From: Caldifarciminota bacterium
GTDB lineage: Bacteria; Hydrothermota; Hydrothermia; LBFQ01; DSFT01
Direction: 5' to 3'
DNA length: 40,918 nucleotides
Assembly: GCA_026986535.1 (NCBI GenBank)
Contig: JALSOK010000072.1
Span: 1-40,918, forward strand
Shown: positions 26,483 through 40,233 of the stretch, piece by piece
Layout: the number at the start of each line of letters is the position of its first letter
Numbering within the stretch: position 1 is the first letter of the stretch
The notes under the pieces: model-generated
The model's database searches: none
The model's input: the letters and a program-made list of their open reading frames with translations, nothing else
Told to the model about the DNA's origin: nothing
Made by a program: the position numbers and the translations under genes

Positions 26483-26986
26483 TCACATATCGTACTCCGG
26501 AATGCGCTTCACATAGATTCTTCCTTCTTCGAGGTCTATCTTCTCCACGAATTCATCGTGAAATGGGACATAAACTTCATCATCCCCCGTAGAAACTCTG
26601 AAAAGGGGATAGGGACCGGGCTGTATCACCGCCCGCACCTTCCCGATCACTTCACCCCCATATACGACTTCGAGACCCTCCAGTTCATACACATAGTACT
26701 CCCCCTCCTCCTTGGGGGGTAGCATATCTTCCTCCACCAGCAATTCCCTTCCCCTCAGGAGAGCAGCAACCTCCTTATCTTCTATTCCCCTCAACTTGAT
26801 GACGGCCATATTTCCATACTGGTGCCGGGCATATTCCACCTCATATTCCTGAAGACCCATGGGGGTTTCCACGAAGAAAGAAGTATAATTGAAGAAGGGC
26901 TCGGGGGGCGTCAGGTAGATCCGGATTTTCAGTTCACCCCCGAGCCCAAATTCTCGCAGTATTCTGGCAACAGGCTGTTTACTCAA
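26483..26986 (-). CDS. rimM: ribosome maturation factor RimM
   Basis: [19 protein letters not shown]...[14 protein letters not shown]...[11 protein letters not shown]; position beside rpsP and KH gene. Confidence 0.9.
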   Translation of the reverse strand: MSKQPVARILREFGLGGELKIRIYLTPPEPFFNYTSFFVETPMGLQEYEVEYARHQYGNMAVIKLRGIEDKEVAALLRGRELLVEEDMLPPKEEGEYYVYELEGLEVVYGGEVIGKVRAVIQPGPYPLFRVSTGDDEVYVPFHDEFVEKIDLEEGRIYVKRIPEYDM

Positions 26987-27218
26987 GGATTTCTATAACA
27001 GCCTTCTTACCCTTCTTCAGGGACACTGCCGCCACGATCGTCCTGATAGCCTTGGCAGTCCTGCCTTCCCTTCCGATGATCTTTCCGAGATCCTCAGGGG
27101 CAACCCTTACCTCGTATATCACGACCCTCTCGCCGGGTATCTCTTTTATCTCCACCTGCTCGGGATTATCCACGATGGACTTTATAATGTGCTCCAGCAG
27201 CTCCTTCACGCCTTCCAT
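26979..27218 (-). CDS. khpA: KH-domain RNA-binding protein (KhpA-like)
   Basis: [39 protein letters not shown]; between rpsP and rimM. Confidence 0.92.
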   Translation of the reverse strand: MEGVKELLEHIIKSIVDNPEQVEIKEIPGERVVIYEVRVAPEDLGKIIGREGRTAKAIRTIVAAVSLKKGKKAVIEILE

Positions 27219-27219
27219 T

Positions 27220-27468
27220 TCAGCTACCTCCTTTTAGTTTCTTCTGCAATTTAACGATGCTCACCACCCTGGAAGTAGGTTGTGCTCCCTGACCGAGCCA
27301 ATACTCATACCTTTCCAGATCCACTTTAAAGTCTTCCTTCCTCTTGGGATTATAATGGCCCAGAACCTCTATGACTTTACCGTCCCTCCTCCATCGAGAA
27401 TCGGCCACGACGATTCTGTAAACTGGATAATTCCTCTTCCCGTGTCTCTGAAGGCGAATTTTTATCAT
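27220..27468 (-). CDS. rpsP: 30S ribosomal protein S16
   Basis: [41 protein letters not shown]. Confidence 0.97.
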   Translation of the reverse strand: MIKIRLQRHGKRNYPVYRIVVADSRWRRDGKVIEVLGHYNPKRKEDFKVDLERYEYWLGQGAQPTSRVVSIVKLQKKLKGGS

Positions 27469-27501
27469 ATCGAAAAGTATAAGGGATAGGATTCTGACAT
27501 T

Positions 27502-28881
27502 TTACTTAAGGGATTCCAGCTCTCTTCTGACCTTATCTATCTCTTCCCTGCTCCCCACTTCCTTGTACACCATTTCTGCTCTGCGCAGGAGACCCTTTGC
27601 CCTCTCCACATCCCCCTTCCTGGCATAGGAAGCCCCCATAAGATAGTAAATCTCCGCCTTGTACTTCAGGGGCAATTTCTCATCCCTGTACTTCGAAAGG
27701 AGCTTTATCACCGCATCGTAGTCTCCCCGCTCGAAGTACATTCTCGAAAGTTCTATGCGGCACCTGTAATCGCGGCACTTCTTCAGGTAATTTTCAGCAC
27801 TGGATGTATCCCCGAGTTTGATATAGCATTTTGCAACATAAAGCAGTGCATCCGATACGAATGGATCCTCGCTGTATCTCCTGAAGAATATGAAGTATCT
27901 CCTCTCCCTGCTCCTGAGGTAGCGCTCCAGATGTTCTATCGCTGTTCCACAGTTCCCCTTTTCATAGTTCAGGTACCCCTCGAGGAAGTGGTAATAGGGA
28001 TAATCCTCATCCACGATATAGGGACCCGATGTATATGCCTGCGTAATGTATCTTTTTATGGAAGGAACATAATCGCTCTCAGGATACTCTTTGAGGAAAT
28101 CCCTTACCACATCGGCCAGTTCCTCATACCGCTTCTCCTGATACAGGGTTCGGGCCAATATGTAATAGGCCTGGGGGCGAAGTTCGAAATCGGGATATTC
28201 CTCCAGTATCAGCCACAGGTACCTGACCGCATCATCCACATAGCCCGTCTTCAGATAAATCGTCGCTATGCGGAAAAGGGCATACGGGGCAAGGGGGCTG
28301 TTCGGATAAAGTTCGTAGAGCCTGTTGAGGGATTTCAGAGCCAGGTCATAATTGCCCAGCATGTAGGTGGCATAACCCCTGACGAGCAGGGCTTCTGGTG
28401 TGTCGAAGCCATCGAGGGCACTGTAGGCTGTTGAGTAATCCTTCAGGGCAATAGAAGACAGGGCTTTCAGGAGGCTGGCACTGTAGAAGAGGGAGGTGTC
28501 GGATATCCTCCCCGATATCTCAAGGGCTCTCTCGTACAGGTTTCTCCTGTAGTAGGTCCAACCCTTGGAAAGGAGTGCCATTTCCTTTATGAGTGTATCG
28601 GCATCGCTCCGCAGAATAATCGAGTAAATAGAATCTGCACCCGGATAATCTCCGGTATAATAGAGAGCCTCAGCAACCAGCAACCGATATACAGGGGAAG
28701 TGCTGGAGGAATAACGCTTTATTATCTGTGTGAACTGCCTGCTCCTGTAAAGTCCTTCGATGAGGGAATCTGCGCCGGATATGGTGTACAGGGGCTTCTC
28801 TATCCTGCTGATTTCTTCCAGAAAACGGGAGGAGACCACCTCCTCCCCAACGAAGGTCTGCCCGAGAACCAATAACAGCAT
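27502..28881 (-). CDS. tetratricopeptide repeat protein
   Basis: Repeated TPR-like helices (LNRLYELYPNSPLAPYALFRIATIYLKTGYVDDAVRYLWLILEEYPDFELRPQAYYILARTLY). Confidence 0.85.
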   Translation of the reverse strand: MLLLVLGQTFVGEEVVSSRFLEEISRIEKPLYTISGADSLIEGLYRSRQFTQIIKRYSSSTSPVYRLLVAEALYYTGDYPGADSIYSIILRSDADTLIKEMALLSKGWTYYRRNLYERALEISGRISDTSLFYSASLLKALSSIALKDYSTAYSALDGFDTPEALLVRGYATYMLGNYDLALKSLNRLYELYPNSPLAPYALFRIATIYLKTGYVDDAVRYLWLILEEYPDFELRPQAYYILARTLYQEKRYEELADVVRDFLKEYPESDYVPSIKRYITQAYTSGPYIVDEDYPYYHFLEGYLNYEKGNCGTAIEHLERYLRSRERRYFIFFRRYSEDPFVSDALLYVAKCYIKLGDTSSAENYLKKCRDYRCRIELSRMYFERGDYDAVIKLLSKYRDEKLPLKYKAEIYYLMGASYARKGDVERAKGLLRRAEMVYKEVGSREEIDKVRRELESLK

Positions 28882-29852
28882 CAGCTTTTCTTAATCTGCT
28901 TTAATTTTTCGATGAGTTCCGGAACCACCTGATTCAGGTCCCCCACTATCCCGTAATCGGCCACCTTGAAGATGGGAGCCTCGGGATCCTTATTGATGGC
29001 TATGATGTACTTGGAGGTCCTCATACCCGCCAGATGCTGTATGGCGCCGGATATTCCTATTGCGAAGTAGATCTGGGGGGATACGGTCTTTCCGGTCTGA
29101 CCCACCTGATGGGAGTGGTCTATCCATCCAGCATCCACGGCCGCACGGGATGCACCAAGGGCCACCTTCAGGCCCGTTACCTGCGTCAGGACATCGATGA
29201 GCTCCCTCAGGAGCTGAAACTTCTCCGGACCACCGAGACCCCTTCCGCCGGAGACCACGATGTCCGCTTCCGTGACATCGATTTCACCCTTCTCCTTTTC
29301 CTTTATGTGCTTTACCGAAAGGCCGCCCCTGTCGGTGTCGGGTGTGATTTCCACTATCTCCCCGGAAGAATCGCCGGCCTGAGCAGGAGCAAATGCCTTC
29401 GGCTTCACAGCGACGACCTTCTTCTCCTTCAGGAGCTTTATGTGGGCAAAGGCCTTGTTGGATACCACAGGTTTTATAACAACTTCAGCATCCTCCATTC
29501 CCGTTACTTCTTCCACTGATATGGCATCCACCAGACCTGCCACGAGAGGAGCGATCTCCCTTCCCACCACTGTGGAGGATATGAGGAAGTAGTCAACACC
29601 CTCCTTCTCGATTACACCAGCTATGGTTCTTGCAAAGGGCAGAGGATACGGATAATCCAGAGCATCGCTCTCGGCCACAAAAAGCTTATCCACATACCGG
29701 GCGGCATCGTCCTTCAGGGAGGAAACACCACTGCCTATGAGGATTCCATAAACCTCGCCGCCGATGATATTCCTCGCAACACCCACTGCTTCCAGACTGG
29801 CGGACCTCACCTCTCCATCAAGAACCTCGAGAAACACCAGTGTTTTTGCCAT
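28881..29852 (-). CDS. etfA: electron transfer flavoprotein alpha subunit
   Basis: VVSGGRGLGGPEKFQLLRELIDVL...GASRAAVDAGWIDHSHQVGQTGKTVSPQIYFAIGISGAIQHLAGM. Confidence 0.97.
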   Translation of the reverse strand: MAKTLVFLEVLDGEVRSASLEAVGVARNIIGGEVYGILIGSGVSSLKDDAARYVDKLFVAESDALDYPYPLPFARTIAGVIEKEGVDYFLISSTVVGREIAPLVAGLVDAISVEEVTGMEDAEVVIKPVVSNKAFAHIKLLKEKKVVAVKPKAFAPAQAGDSSGEIVEITPDTDRGGLSVKHIKEKEKGEIDVTEADIVVSGGRGLGGPEKFQLLRELIDVLTQVTGLKVALGASRAAVDAGWIDHSHQVGQTGKTVSPQIYFAIGISGAIQHLAGMRTSKYIIAINKDPEAPIFKVADYGIVGDLNQVVPELIEKLKQIKKS

Positions 29853-29863
29853 GACCCACCTCC

Positions 29864-30613
29864 TTATATGACCTTTATCTCGTTTTTGAGGACCTCTACC
29901 AGCTCATCCACGGACTCCAGTATGCGGCCGCCTTCCTTCTTGGGAGGAGGTGTCAGCTTCACAATCTCATAAGCAGGAGTAACAGTAATTCCGAGGTCTT
30001 CCAGTTTGAGGACATCCAGGGGTTTGCGCTTGGCCTGCATAATGCCCCTGAGGTTCGGGAGCCTGGGCTCGTACTTACCCCTTTCGTGGGTAAGGATGGC
30101 GGGCATGGAAATGGAGAGGGTCTCGCTTCCCCTATCGGTCTCCTTCTCCACCACCAGCTCATCCCCCTCCAGTGCAGCAGAAACGATATGGGAAACATAG
30201 TTCAGGCCCAGAAACGCCGCAAGATAGCCCCCTATTGCATAGCTGTTGTCATCGATGGTCACCTTCCCGGTCAGAATGAGGTCATAGGGGCCCTTCTGCT
30301 TTATAACCTCTGCGTAAATGCGGGACAGATTGTAGGGATCCAGTTTGTCGTAATCGGCGTACTCCACCATATACGCTTTATCGGCGCCCACAGCAAGTGC
30401 ATTCCTGAGGATATCCTGATTGTCGGAAACAGCCAGTACCTCCAGCTGTCCACCCTTTGCTTCCTTCAAGCGGAGGGCGGTCTCGAGGGCGTATTCATCA
30501 TAAGGGTTCGTAACATAATTAAGATTGGTTTTGTCTATCCCCGAACCGTCCTCCAGAATCCTGATATTGGCGGCTGTGTCGGGAACTCTCTTGATGATAG
30601 TTAGGATTCTCAT
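29864..30613 (-). CDS. etfB: electron transfer flavoprotein beta subunit
   Basis: MRILTIIKRVPDT...NPYDEYALETALRLKEA...LPNLRGIMQAKRKPLDV. Confidence 0.97.
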   Translation of the reverse strand: MRILTIIKRVPDTAANIRILEDGSGIDKTNLNYVTNPYDEYALETALRLKEAKGGQLEVLAVSDNQDILRNALAVGADKAYMVEYADYDKLDPYNLSRIYAEVIKQKGPYDLILTGKVTIDDNSYAIGGYLAAFLGLNYVSHIVSAALEGDELVVEKETDRGSETLSISMPAILTHERGKYEPRLPNLRGIMQAKRKPLDVLKLEDLGITVTPAYEIVKLTPPPKKEGGRILESVDELVEVLKNEIKVI

Positions 30614-30655
30614 GGGAAAATTTTACAGGGAATGCCGGAACTGTTATGATTTTAG

Positions 30656-30677
30656 TGAAACCGGATGGTCGGTTTCA
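30656..30677. promoter_or_regulatory. perfect inverted repeat upstream of etfBA (candidate operator)
   Basis: TGAAACCG-GATGGT-CGGTTTCA, 8-bp perfect arms, about 30 bp upstream of the putative etfB -10 (TAAAAT). Confidence 0.5.
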
Positions 30678-30920
30678 TCCATTTTGCATTTGCAGAGAAA
30701 AACTATTGATTTACATAGTCTTACACACAACAAAATTGAACCCCATCCATTATAATGGACACTGTGATGATTGGGAAAGAAGAAAATGGATTTCCGGGCC
30801 GGGGAACCCGGAAGAATTAAAAAACCAATGGATAAGTTATTGGATTATATGATTCGAACCATGGATGGGGGTGGGGGCTCTTCTCATAACAGGAGGGAAC
30901 GAACCCTGCTCCCTCCAGTA

Positions 30921-31307
30921 CTACCATTTATATCCAGCACCCAAAAGGAGGAAGGACAGGCCCTTTTCCATTCCTGGAAAGAGCTTCCACCCGAGATGGG
31001 CTCTCCATCGGGAGCCGAACTGCAGGCCCATATATACCGATGAACCGACAGCCATCTCATGGGCGTCGTTTCTGCTTCTGACATACACGCCTCCCTCCAG
31101 ACCCAGAGAAAAGATTCTGTATCTGTATCTCACACCCGCAGTCACGGCCGTAAAGGAATATTCTCCGGAACCCGATACCCTGAAAAGGGAAGCGCCCATG
31201 TATCCGTGGGAAACCTGTGCGTCGAATCCGTACGAATAATAAACCATGGGCTGAACGGGGACCGCATAGTAAGCCGAAAAGGACAGGGTTATAATCGAGA
31301 ACAGCAT
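30921..31307 (-). CDS. small outer-membrane beta-barrel-like protein
   Basis: Signal-peptide-like N-terminus, alternating beta-strand pattern, C-terminal aromatic (LLLGAGYKW). Confidence 0.55.
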   Translation of the reverse strand: MLFSIITLSFSAYYAVPVQPMVYYSYGFDAQVSHGYMGASLFRVSGSGEYSFTAVTAGVRYRYRIFSLGLEGGVYVRSRNDAHEMAVGSSVYMGLQFGSRWRAHLGWKLFPGMEKGLSFLLLGAGYKW

Positions 31308-31321
31308 GGAGAAAGGTTAAA

Positions 31322-31337
31322 GGGGGCATCCGCCCCC
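31322..31337 (-). terminator. putative terminator after the S8 protease gene
   Basis: On minus strand GGGGGC-GGAT-GCCCCC followed by TTTAACCTTT. Confidence 0.6.
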
Positions 31338-31347
31338 CAGCAGGATA

Positions 31348-34300
31348 CTACCGGATGTAAACCGCTTTCTTTACTATGGACCTCTCGGGAGTGTCTAACC
31401 TCAGGATGTATATCCCGGTGGAAGGCAATCTCAAATCGTAAGTATATACGCCCGCATTCAATTTGCCCCTGACCACATCGGCCACCTTACGGCCAACGAT
31501 GTTGTAAACGGAAAGGTTCACATTCATGGAAGAAGGTATGGTGAGCCTGATGGACAGGGCTCCCCTCTTCACCACAGGAGTCATGGTAAGGAAGTAGGGT
31601 CCGGATGCTATATCCGATTCGTTCTGAGAAACGGTCCCCTCAGGCAGGAAGAGTATCGCAAAGGAATCGGTGATGGCCTCAGCCCCCTGATTGAAGGCTC
31701 CATCGTATGCATAAACGAGATAATAGGTGGTATCAGGGGTTATGCTCTCGAGCCCCAGGGTGAAGTCCGACTGGACCGGAGCGGTCAGGAACTGGACCTT
31801 TATGAGTCCATCACCGCTGGTCGTTGGATACTGGGCAGGGTCGTACAGGATTACCTGGAAGTTCTCCAGGTCGGTGGAAGAACCATAGTGGGGAACACCC
31901 CTGTACTCCACTATGAACAGGCTGTTGAGGGAATCGTAATGGTAGAGAACCTGTCCGCCATTGGAGGGATTGAGGTCGTCCCAGTAAGCGGCAATCATAA
32001 TATTCGGCTGGGAGGTGTCGGGAATCGGGTCGTTGCTGAAATCGTTCGTTCCGGGGTCGGGGCCGAAGGCAAGCCATCCGTTGGAGTTGATCCACAGGGT
32101 GTCGTAATCAACCCCATAGAAGCGGAATGTGAAGGGCAGAACCACAGCAGTCCTGTCATCATCCCCCAGAGTCACCGCCGTTCCAACGGTATCTATTTCG
32201 ATCCACTGGAAATCGGGAGCACTTGGTGTGTAGGCAGCATCAGTGACATCATACGCTATGTATGCCCCAACACCAGGTGTCCAGTACAGCTTCCCTATGA
32301 GTATTTCGGAACTGATAGTGTCGTTCACATTATCACCGGAGAGAACCAGCTGTATATCGGCAGGGGTTCCATGGGGGGTGGAAGCATCCGTCTGAACTTC
32401 GAAGTAGAGGGTATCAGCCCCTCCCGACAGTATATCGCCGGCACTGTAGGAAGGACTGGTTATATTCAGGTAGGAATTCGTGGTGGAAAGGGTGGCCACC
32501 ACATTGGTTGCCGCATCGCTTCCATTATTGACAACGACCCATTTGAGGAAAGCGGTCTCACCGGGGTCGAGGTGGCCATTGTTGTTATCGCCGGAAAGGG
32601 TGTCGATTACGGTATAGCCCAGACTGATTAAATACGCCCCTGTAATGGGAATATCCTGCTGTAGGACCACATCATCCACATACCATCCATCCTTGGTCAC
32701 AGAGCCATCGCTCTCCAGCAGGAACCTCACATACACCTGCTGACCCATGAAATCCGAGGGTATGTAAAGGGTCTCAGCAACCCAATCGCTCTGCGTCCCG
32801 CTGTAGCTTCCTATAGTGGTCCAGGAAGCCGCATCGGATGAATCGGTGGATACCTGTACATAGCCATAATCGTATCCGCTTTCGATATCGTACTTGTGAT
32901 GGAATATGATTCTGGCAAAATAGGCATCGCTCAGGTCGAAGGCGATGGTGTGAAGCAGATAATTGTGCTCGTAGTTGCCATAATCCCCGGAAGGAGAATC
33001 TGTATAGGAGGAAGGAGGCGAGTTATAATCCGAAGTGGTCAGGGCCCATGTTCCATTGGTCGTCCATGGCCCCTCGGCCGTAAAGTCATAGTAGAACCAT
33101 GTGTAGAAGGTGGGCGTTCCAAGCTGAAGAGCAAATGTGTCGTATTTCTCATATCCACCATCCGCCACTATGTGCAGTTCGAATCTGGCAGGAAGACCCG
33201 GCCTCCTCTCGGAAGATACCGAAAATGCAAATCCATCACCGGAGGAAGTATCCCCCTGGGCAAGGGTACCGTAGAAGGAAGAGTTATCAGAGACGGTCAC
33301 CCCCGTGTCCAGAACAGTTATTGTTGCGCTCACATTGGTGGCATCGAGCCCCAGATTCTTCAAAACCACAAACAGATTTACGCTCTCCCCGGGATCAGCG
33401 ATGCCATCCCCATTGCCAGACCCATCGTCCACTATGTAAGCCACGGGCTTTATGAAAGGCTCGCTCAATGTGGGGGTGTTCTGTATAACTTTGAGAGCAT
33501 TTATCCGCCCCCAGCCGTAATCGTTGTTGGGATATGTTCCCCCCTGCGAAGGCTGGTCCACCCCGTAGTTCGTCAGAATGTCATACACCGTGTAGTAATC
33601 CAGAGTTGGATTGAGTTCGAACATGAGGGCTATGACGCCGGTCACATGGGGAGTTGCCATGGAAGTCCCATCCCATGTATCATAACCACCACCGGGCACT
33701 GAAGAGCGAATCCCCGCACCGGGTGCCGAAATGTCGGGCTTTATGAAGTTCCAGTCAGGCCTGGACCAGTAGGTGGTATCGTTGTAGGGTGCTGTGTTGG
33801 GCGCGGGTCCCCGGCTGGAGAAACTGGCCACATTATCTGCATTATCGGTAGCACCAACGGCGATCACTATTGGATAATCACCGGGGCTTCCCACAGTCCC
33901 TGTTCCCGGACCGCTGTTTCCCGCGGCGAAGACCGGGATTATATCCATTCCCCTCCAGTTGTTCCAGATATCGTCCCACATCCAGGTGTCTCCACCACCG
34001 CCGCCCCAGGAGTTGCTGATGGCCACGAGGGGAACTCCCGAGTCGGCCTTCAGGGAAACGAACCACTGGGAGCATTCGAAGATGTCCGTGTCGGTTCCAC
34101 TACCGCTGGCGCTGAAAGCCTTACACGAGGATATCTGCGCATTGTACGCAACCCCTATGTCGTCGGTAAAGGGACCAGGACCGTCCCCACCAGCTATCGT
34201 ACCCGACACATGAGTACCGTGTCCGTGGTCATCGTAAGGGGTCGTCTGGCCGTTAACCGCATCGAAAAAGTGCCCCGAAAAGTTGCCCTCGAGGGCAGGA

Positions 34301-34824
34301 TGATTGGGATCTATGCCCGTGTCCAGCACTCCAACATGCACACCATCTCCCGATAGTCCATACTGGTACCATACAGAGTCGGCCTTTATCTTATCGATGT
34401 TCCACTCCACAGTGTTCAGCCTGGGAGGAGTTTTGTAGGATTTTACCGGCTCTATGATGTGGTACTTCTGCACGGGTCTTATGTAATCCACATCAGGTAG
34501 CTGCGCCAGTTCCTCTATCACCTCAGGTGTAGCCTTCACATGTATCGCATTTATGATCCAGAAGGATTCCACCTCTTTGACCCGCTTCCCCTGCCCATTG
34601 AGATACTTCAGTATGGGCCCTTGTGTGATTCGGGCAGTCTGCCTCAGGAGGTCGGCCTTCTCTTTATAGGACAGGCCCTTCACCTCCATGAGGTTCACCT
34701 GCTCCTTCAATACCACTATCGCATCTATGTACCCTTCGCTGTCCACGCTGCTGAGCAGTCCGGGCGCAATCTCCCCGGCGCTCAGAACCCCGGCAGACAG
34801 CAGCAGTATCCATACATATCTCAT
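31348..34824 (-). CDS. secreted subtilisin-like (S8) serine protease with C-terminal sorting-type domain
   Basis: Catalytic triad contexts VGVLDTGIDPNHPAL, DDHGHGTHVSGTIAGG, DGTSMATPHVTGVIALM; C-terminus YNIVGRKVADVVRGKLNAGVYTYDLRLPSTGIYILRLDTPERSIVKKAVYIR resembles T9SS type-A sorting tails. Confidence 0.95.
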   Translation of the reverse strand: MRYVWILLLSAGVLSAGEIAPGLLSSVDSEGYIDAIVVLKEQVNLMEVKGLSYKEKADLLRQTARITQGPILKYLNGQGKRVKEVESFWIINAIHVKATPEVIEELAQLPDVDYIRPVQKYHIIEPVKSYKTPPRLNTVEWNIDKIKADSVWYQYGLSGDGVHVGVLDTGIDPNHPALEGNFSGHFFDAVNGQTTPYDDHGHGTHVSGTIAGGDGPGPFTDDIGVAYNAQISSCKAFSASGSGTDTDIFECSQWFVSLKADSGVPLVAISNSWGGGGGDTWMWDDIWNNWRGMDIIPVFAAGNSGPGTGTVGSPGDYPIVIAVGATDNADNVASFSSRGPAPNTAPYNDTTYWSRPDWNFIKPDISAPGAGIRSSVPGGGYDTWDGTSMATPHVTGVIALMFELNPTLDYYTVYDILTNYGVDQPSQGGTYPNNDYGWGRINALKVIQNTPTLSEPFIKPVAYIVDDGSGNGDGIADPGESVNLFVVLKNLGLDATNVSATITVLDTGVTVSDNSSFYGTLAQGDTSSGDGFAFSVSSERRPGLPARFELHIVADGGYEKYDTFALQLGTPTFYTWFYYDFTAEGPWTTNGTWALTTSDYNSPPSSYTDSPSGDYGNYEHNYLLHTIAFDLSDAYFARIIFHHKYDIESGYDYGYVQVSTDSSDAASWTTIGSYSGTQSDWVAETLYIPSDFMGQQVYVRFLLESDGSVTKDGWYVDDVVLQQDIPITGAYLISLGYTVIDTLSGDNNNGHLDPGETAFLKWVVVNNGSDAATNVVATLSTTNSYLNITSPSYSAGDILSGGADTLYFEVQTDASTPHGTPADIQLVLSGDNVNDTISSEILIGKLYWTPGVGAYIAYDVTDAAYTPSAPDFQWIEIDTVGTAVTLGDDDRTAVVLPFTFRFYGVDYDTLWINSNGWLAFGPDPGTNDFSNDPIPDTSQPNIMIAAYWDDLNPSNGGQVLYHYDSLNSLFIVEYRGVPHYGSSTDLENFQVILYDPAQYPTTSGDGLIKVQFLTAPVQSDFTLGLESITPDTTYYLVYAYDGAFNQGAEAITDSFAILFLPEGTVSQNESDIASGPYFLTMTPVVKRGALSIRLTIPSSMNVNLSVYNIVGRKVADVVRGKLNAGVYTYDLRLPSTGIYILRLDTPERSIVKKAVYIR

Positions 34825-35020
34825 CCATACACCTCCTTATTTCCGCTTTTGCGGATAAAATATTAAAGCAGTCGGAATCCAGCTGTGGAAAGTTCAGCGT
34901 TTCATATAAATTTTCGAAAATGCAGGTATCACGCAGTTTCAAATCCTTGAAAACGAATTTTTTAATTGCACGATAAAACTTGAGAAAGCTTGTAGGAATG
35001 TCTGCAGGAAAATTCGAAAC

Positions 35021-35034
35021 AGGGGGAGGCCCCC

Positions 35035-35036
<2 letters not shown>
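35021..35036 (-). terminator. putative terminator after eno
   Basis: On minus strand GGGGGG-CCT-CCCCC followed by TGTTTCGAATTTT, overlapping the eno stop. Confidence 0.55.
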
Positions 35037-37850
<2,814 letters not shown>

Positions 37851-38065
37851 GATTCACCTCCTTTTTGCACCTAAATTTTATAGGGATTATTCCGCTCCTG
37901 CCCCCGGGAAAACTCATCTCCTGAAAAAATTTATCCATTGCCAGCAGATGGATCATACAACTGCTTCGAAGGAAGAGAAAGCAAAGTGCGTCCATTACTA
38001 TCTGGTTGTATCATCTGGACTTGAAAATGAAAAGAGAAGGAGGAAAATCCCCGGGATCGAAAGCC

Positions 38066-38260
38066 CTACCGGGCGGATTTGAGAAAATCTTCCAGATTCA
38101 GCAGACGGGACCTGTACAGGATGTAGCCCGTTTTGTATCCCTCGATTTGCCTTTCGAGCAGGCGCATTTCGGAATACAGATTGACCAGATGATAGATGGT
38201 CAATGCATAGTATATGCCAAACCACAGAAGAACGGCCGTGAACAAAGCCCGATAAATCAT
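38066..38260 (-). CDS. FtsB/DivIC-like small membrane coiled-coil protein
   Basis: MIYRALFTAVLLWFGIYYALTIYHLVNLYSEMRLLERQIEGYKTGYILYRSRLLNLEDFLKSAR: one TM then coiled coil. Confidence 0.55.
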   Translation of the reverse strand: MIYRALFTAVLLWFGIYYALTIYHLVNLYSEMRLLERQIEGYKTGYILYRSRLLNLEDFLKSAR

Positions 38261-38289
38261 CCGAGAACCCCCGAAGGATGATATAAAAG

Positions 38290-38307
38290 AGCAGGTGGCG
38301 TACCGCC
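38290..38307. repeat. 3' half of 16S processing-stem inverted repeat
   Basis: AGCAGGTGGCGTACCGCC, exact reverse complement of 39914-39931. Confidence 0.85.
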
Positions 38308-38325
38308 TCTGGATTTTACCTTATA

Positions 38326-39889
<1,564 letters not shown>

Positions 39890-39913
39890 AGTTATCAACA
39901 AAACTACCTTCTC

Positions 39914-39931
39914 GGCGGTACGCCACCTGCT
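39914..39931. repeat. 5' half of 16S processing-stem inverted repeat
   Basis: GGCGGTACGCCACCTGCT, exact reverse complement of 38290-38307. Confidence 0.85.
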
Positions 39932-39965
39932 TATATAAAACGAGGTCTATATCAGAGCGATTGAA

Positions 39966-39994
39966 AGTTTAAAGGAAACTCCACTTCCTGTCAA
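39966..39994 (-). promoter_or_regulatory. 16S proximal promoter
   Basis: TTGACA (39989-39994) - 17 nt - TAAACT (39966-39971) on the minus strand. Confidence 0.75.
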
Positions 39995-40038
39995 GTGGAG
40001 CACGCTTTCAATAAATCGAGCTATCCGACTGCTCTATA

Positions 40039-40067
40039 AGTTTAAAGCAACTTTCCCCCCGTGTCAA
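40039..40067 (-). promoter_or_regulatory. 16S distal promoter
   Basis: TTGACA (40062-40067) - 17 nt - TAAACT (40039-40044) on the minus strand. Confidence 0.75.
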
Positions 40068-40233
40068 CCCACCGCAGTCCAAGAAAGGAACTTCTATAAA
40101 CCGAGGCGTGATAATTTTAATACCTACCCAGCATTGGTTTCAAGCAGGCGGATTGAGCACATCAAAGAAGAGCATTGAAGCAATTGAGGCAAGAGGAGGA
40201 ACATTTGGGGACATATCCTCAAGATTATATAAT

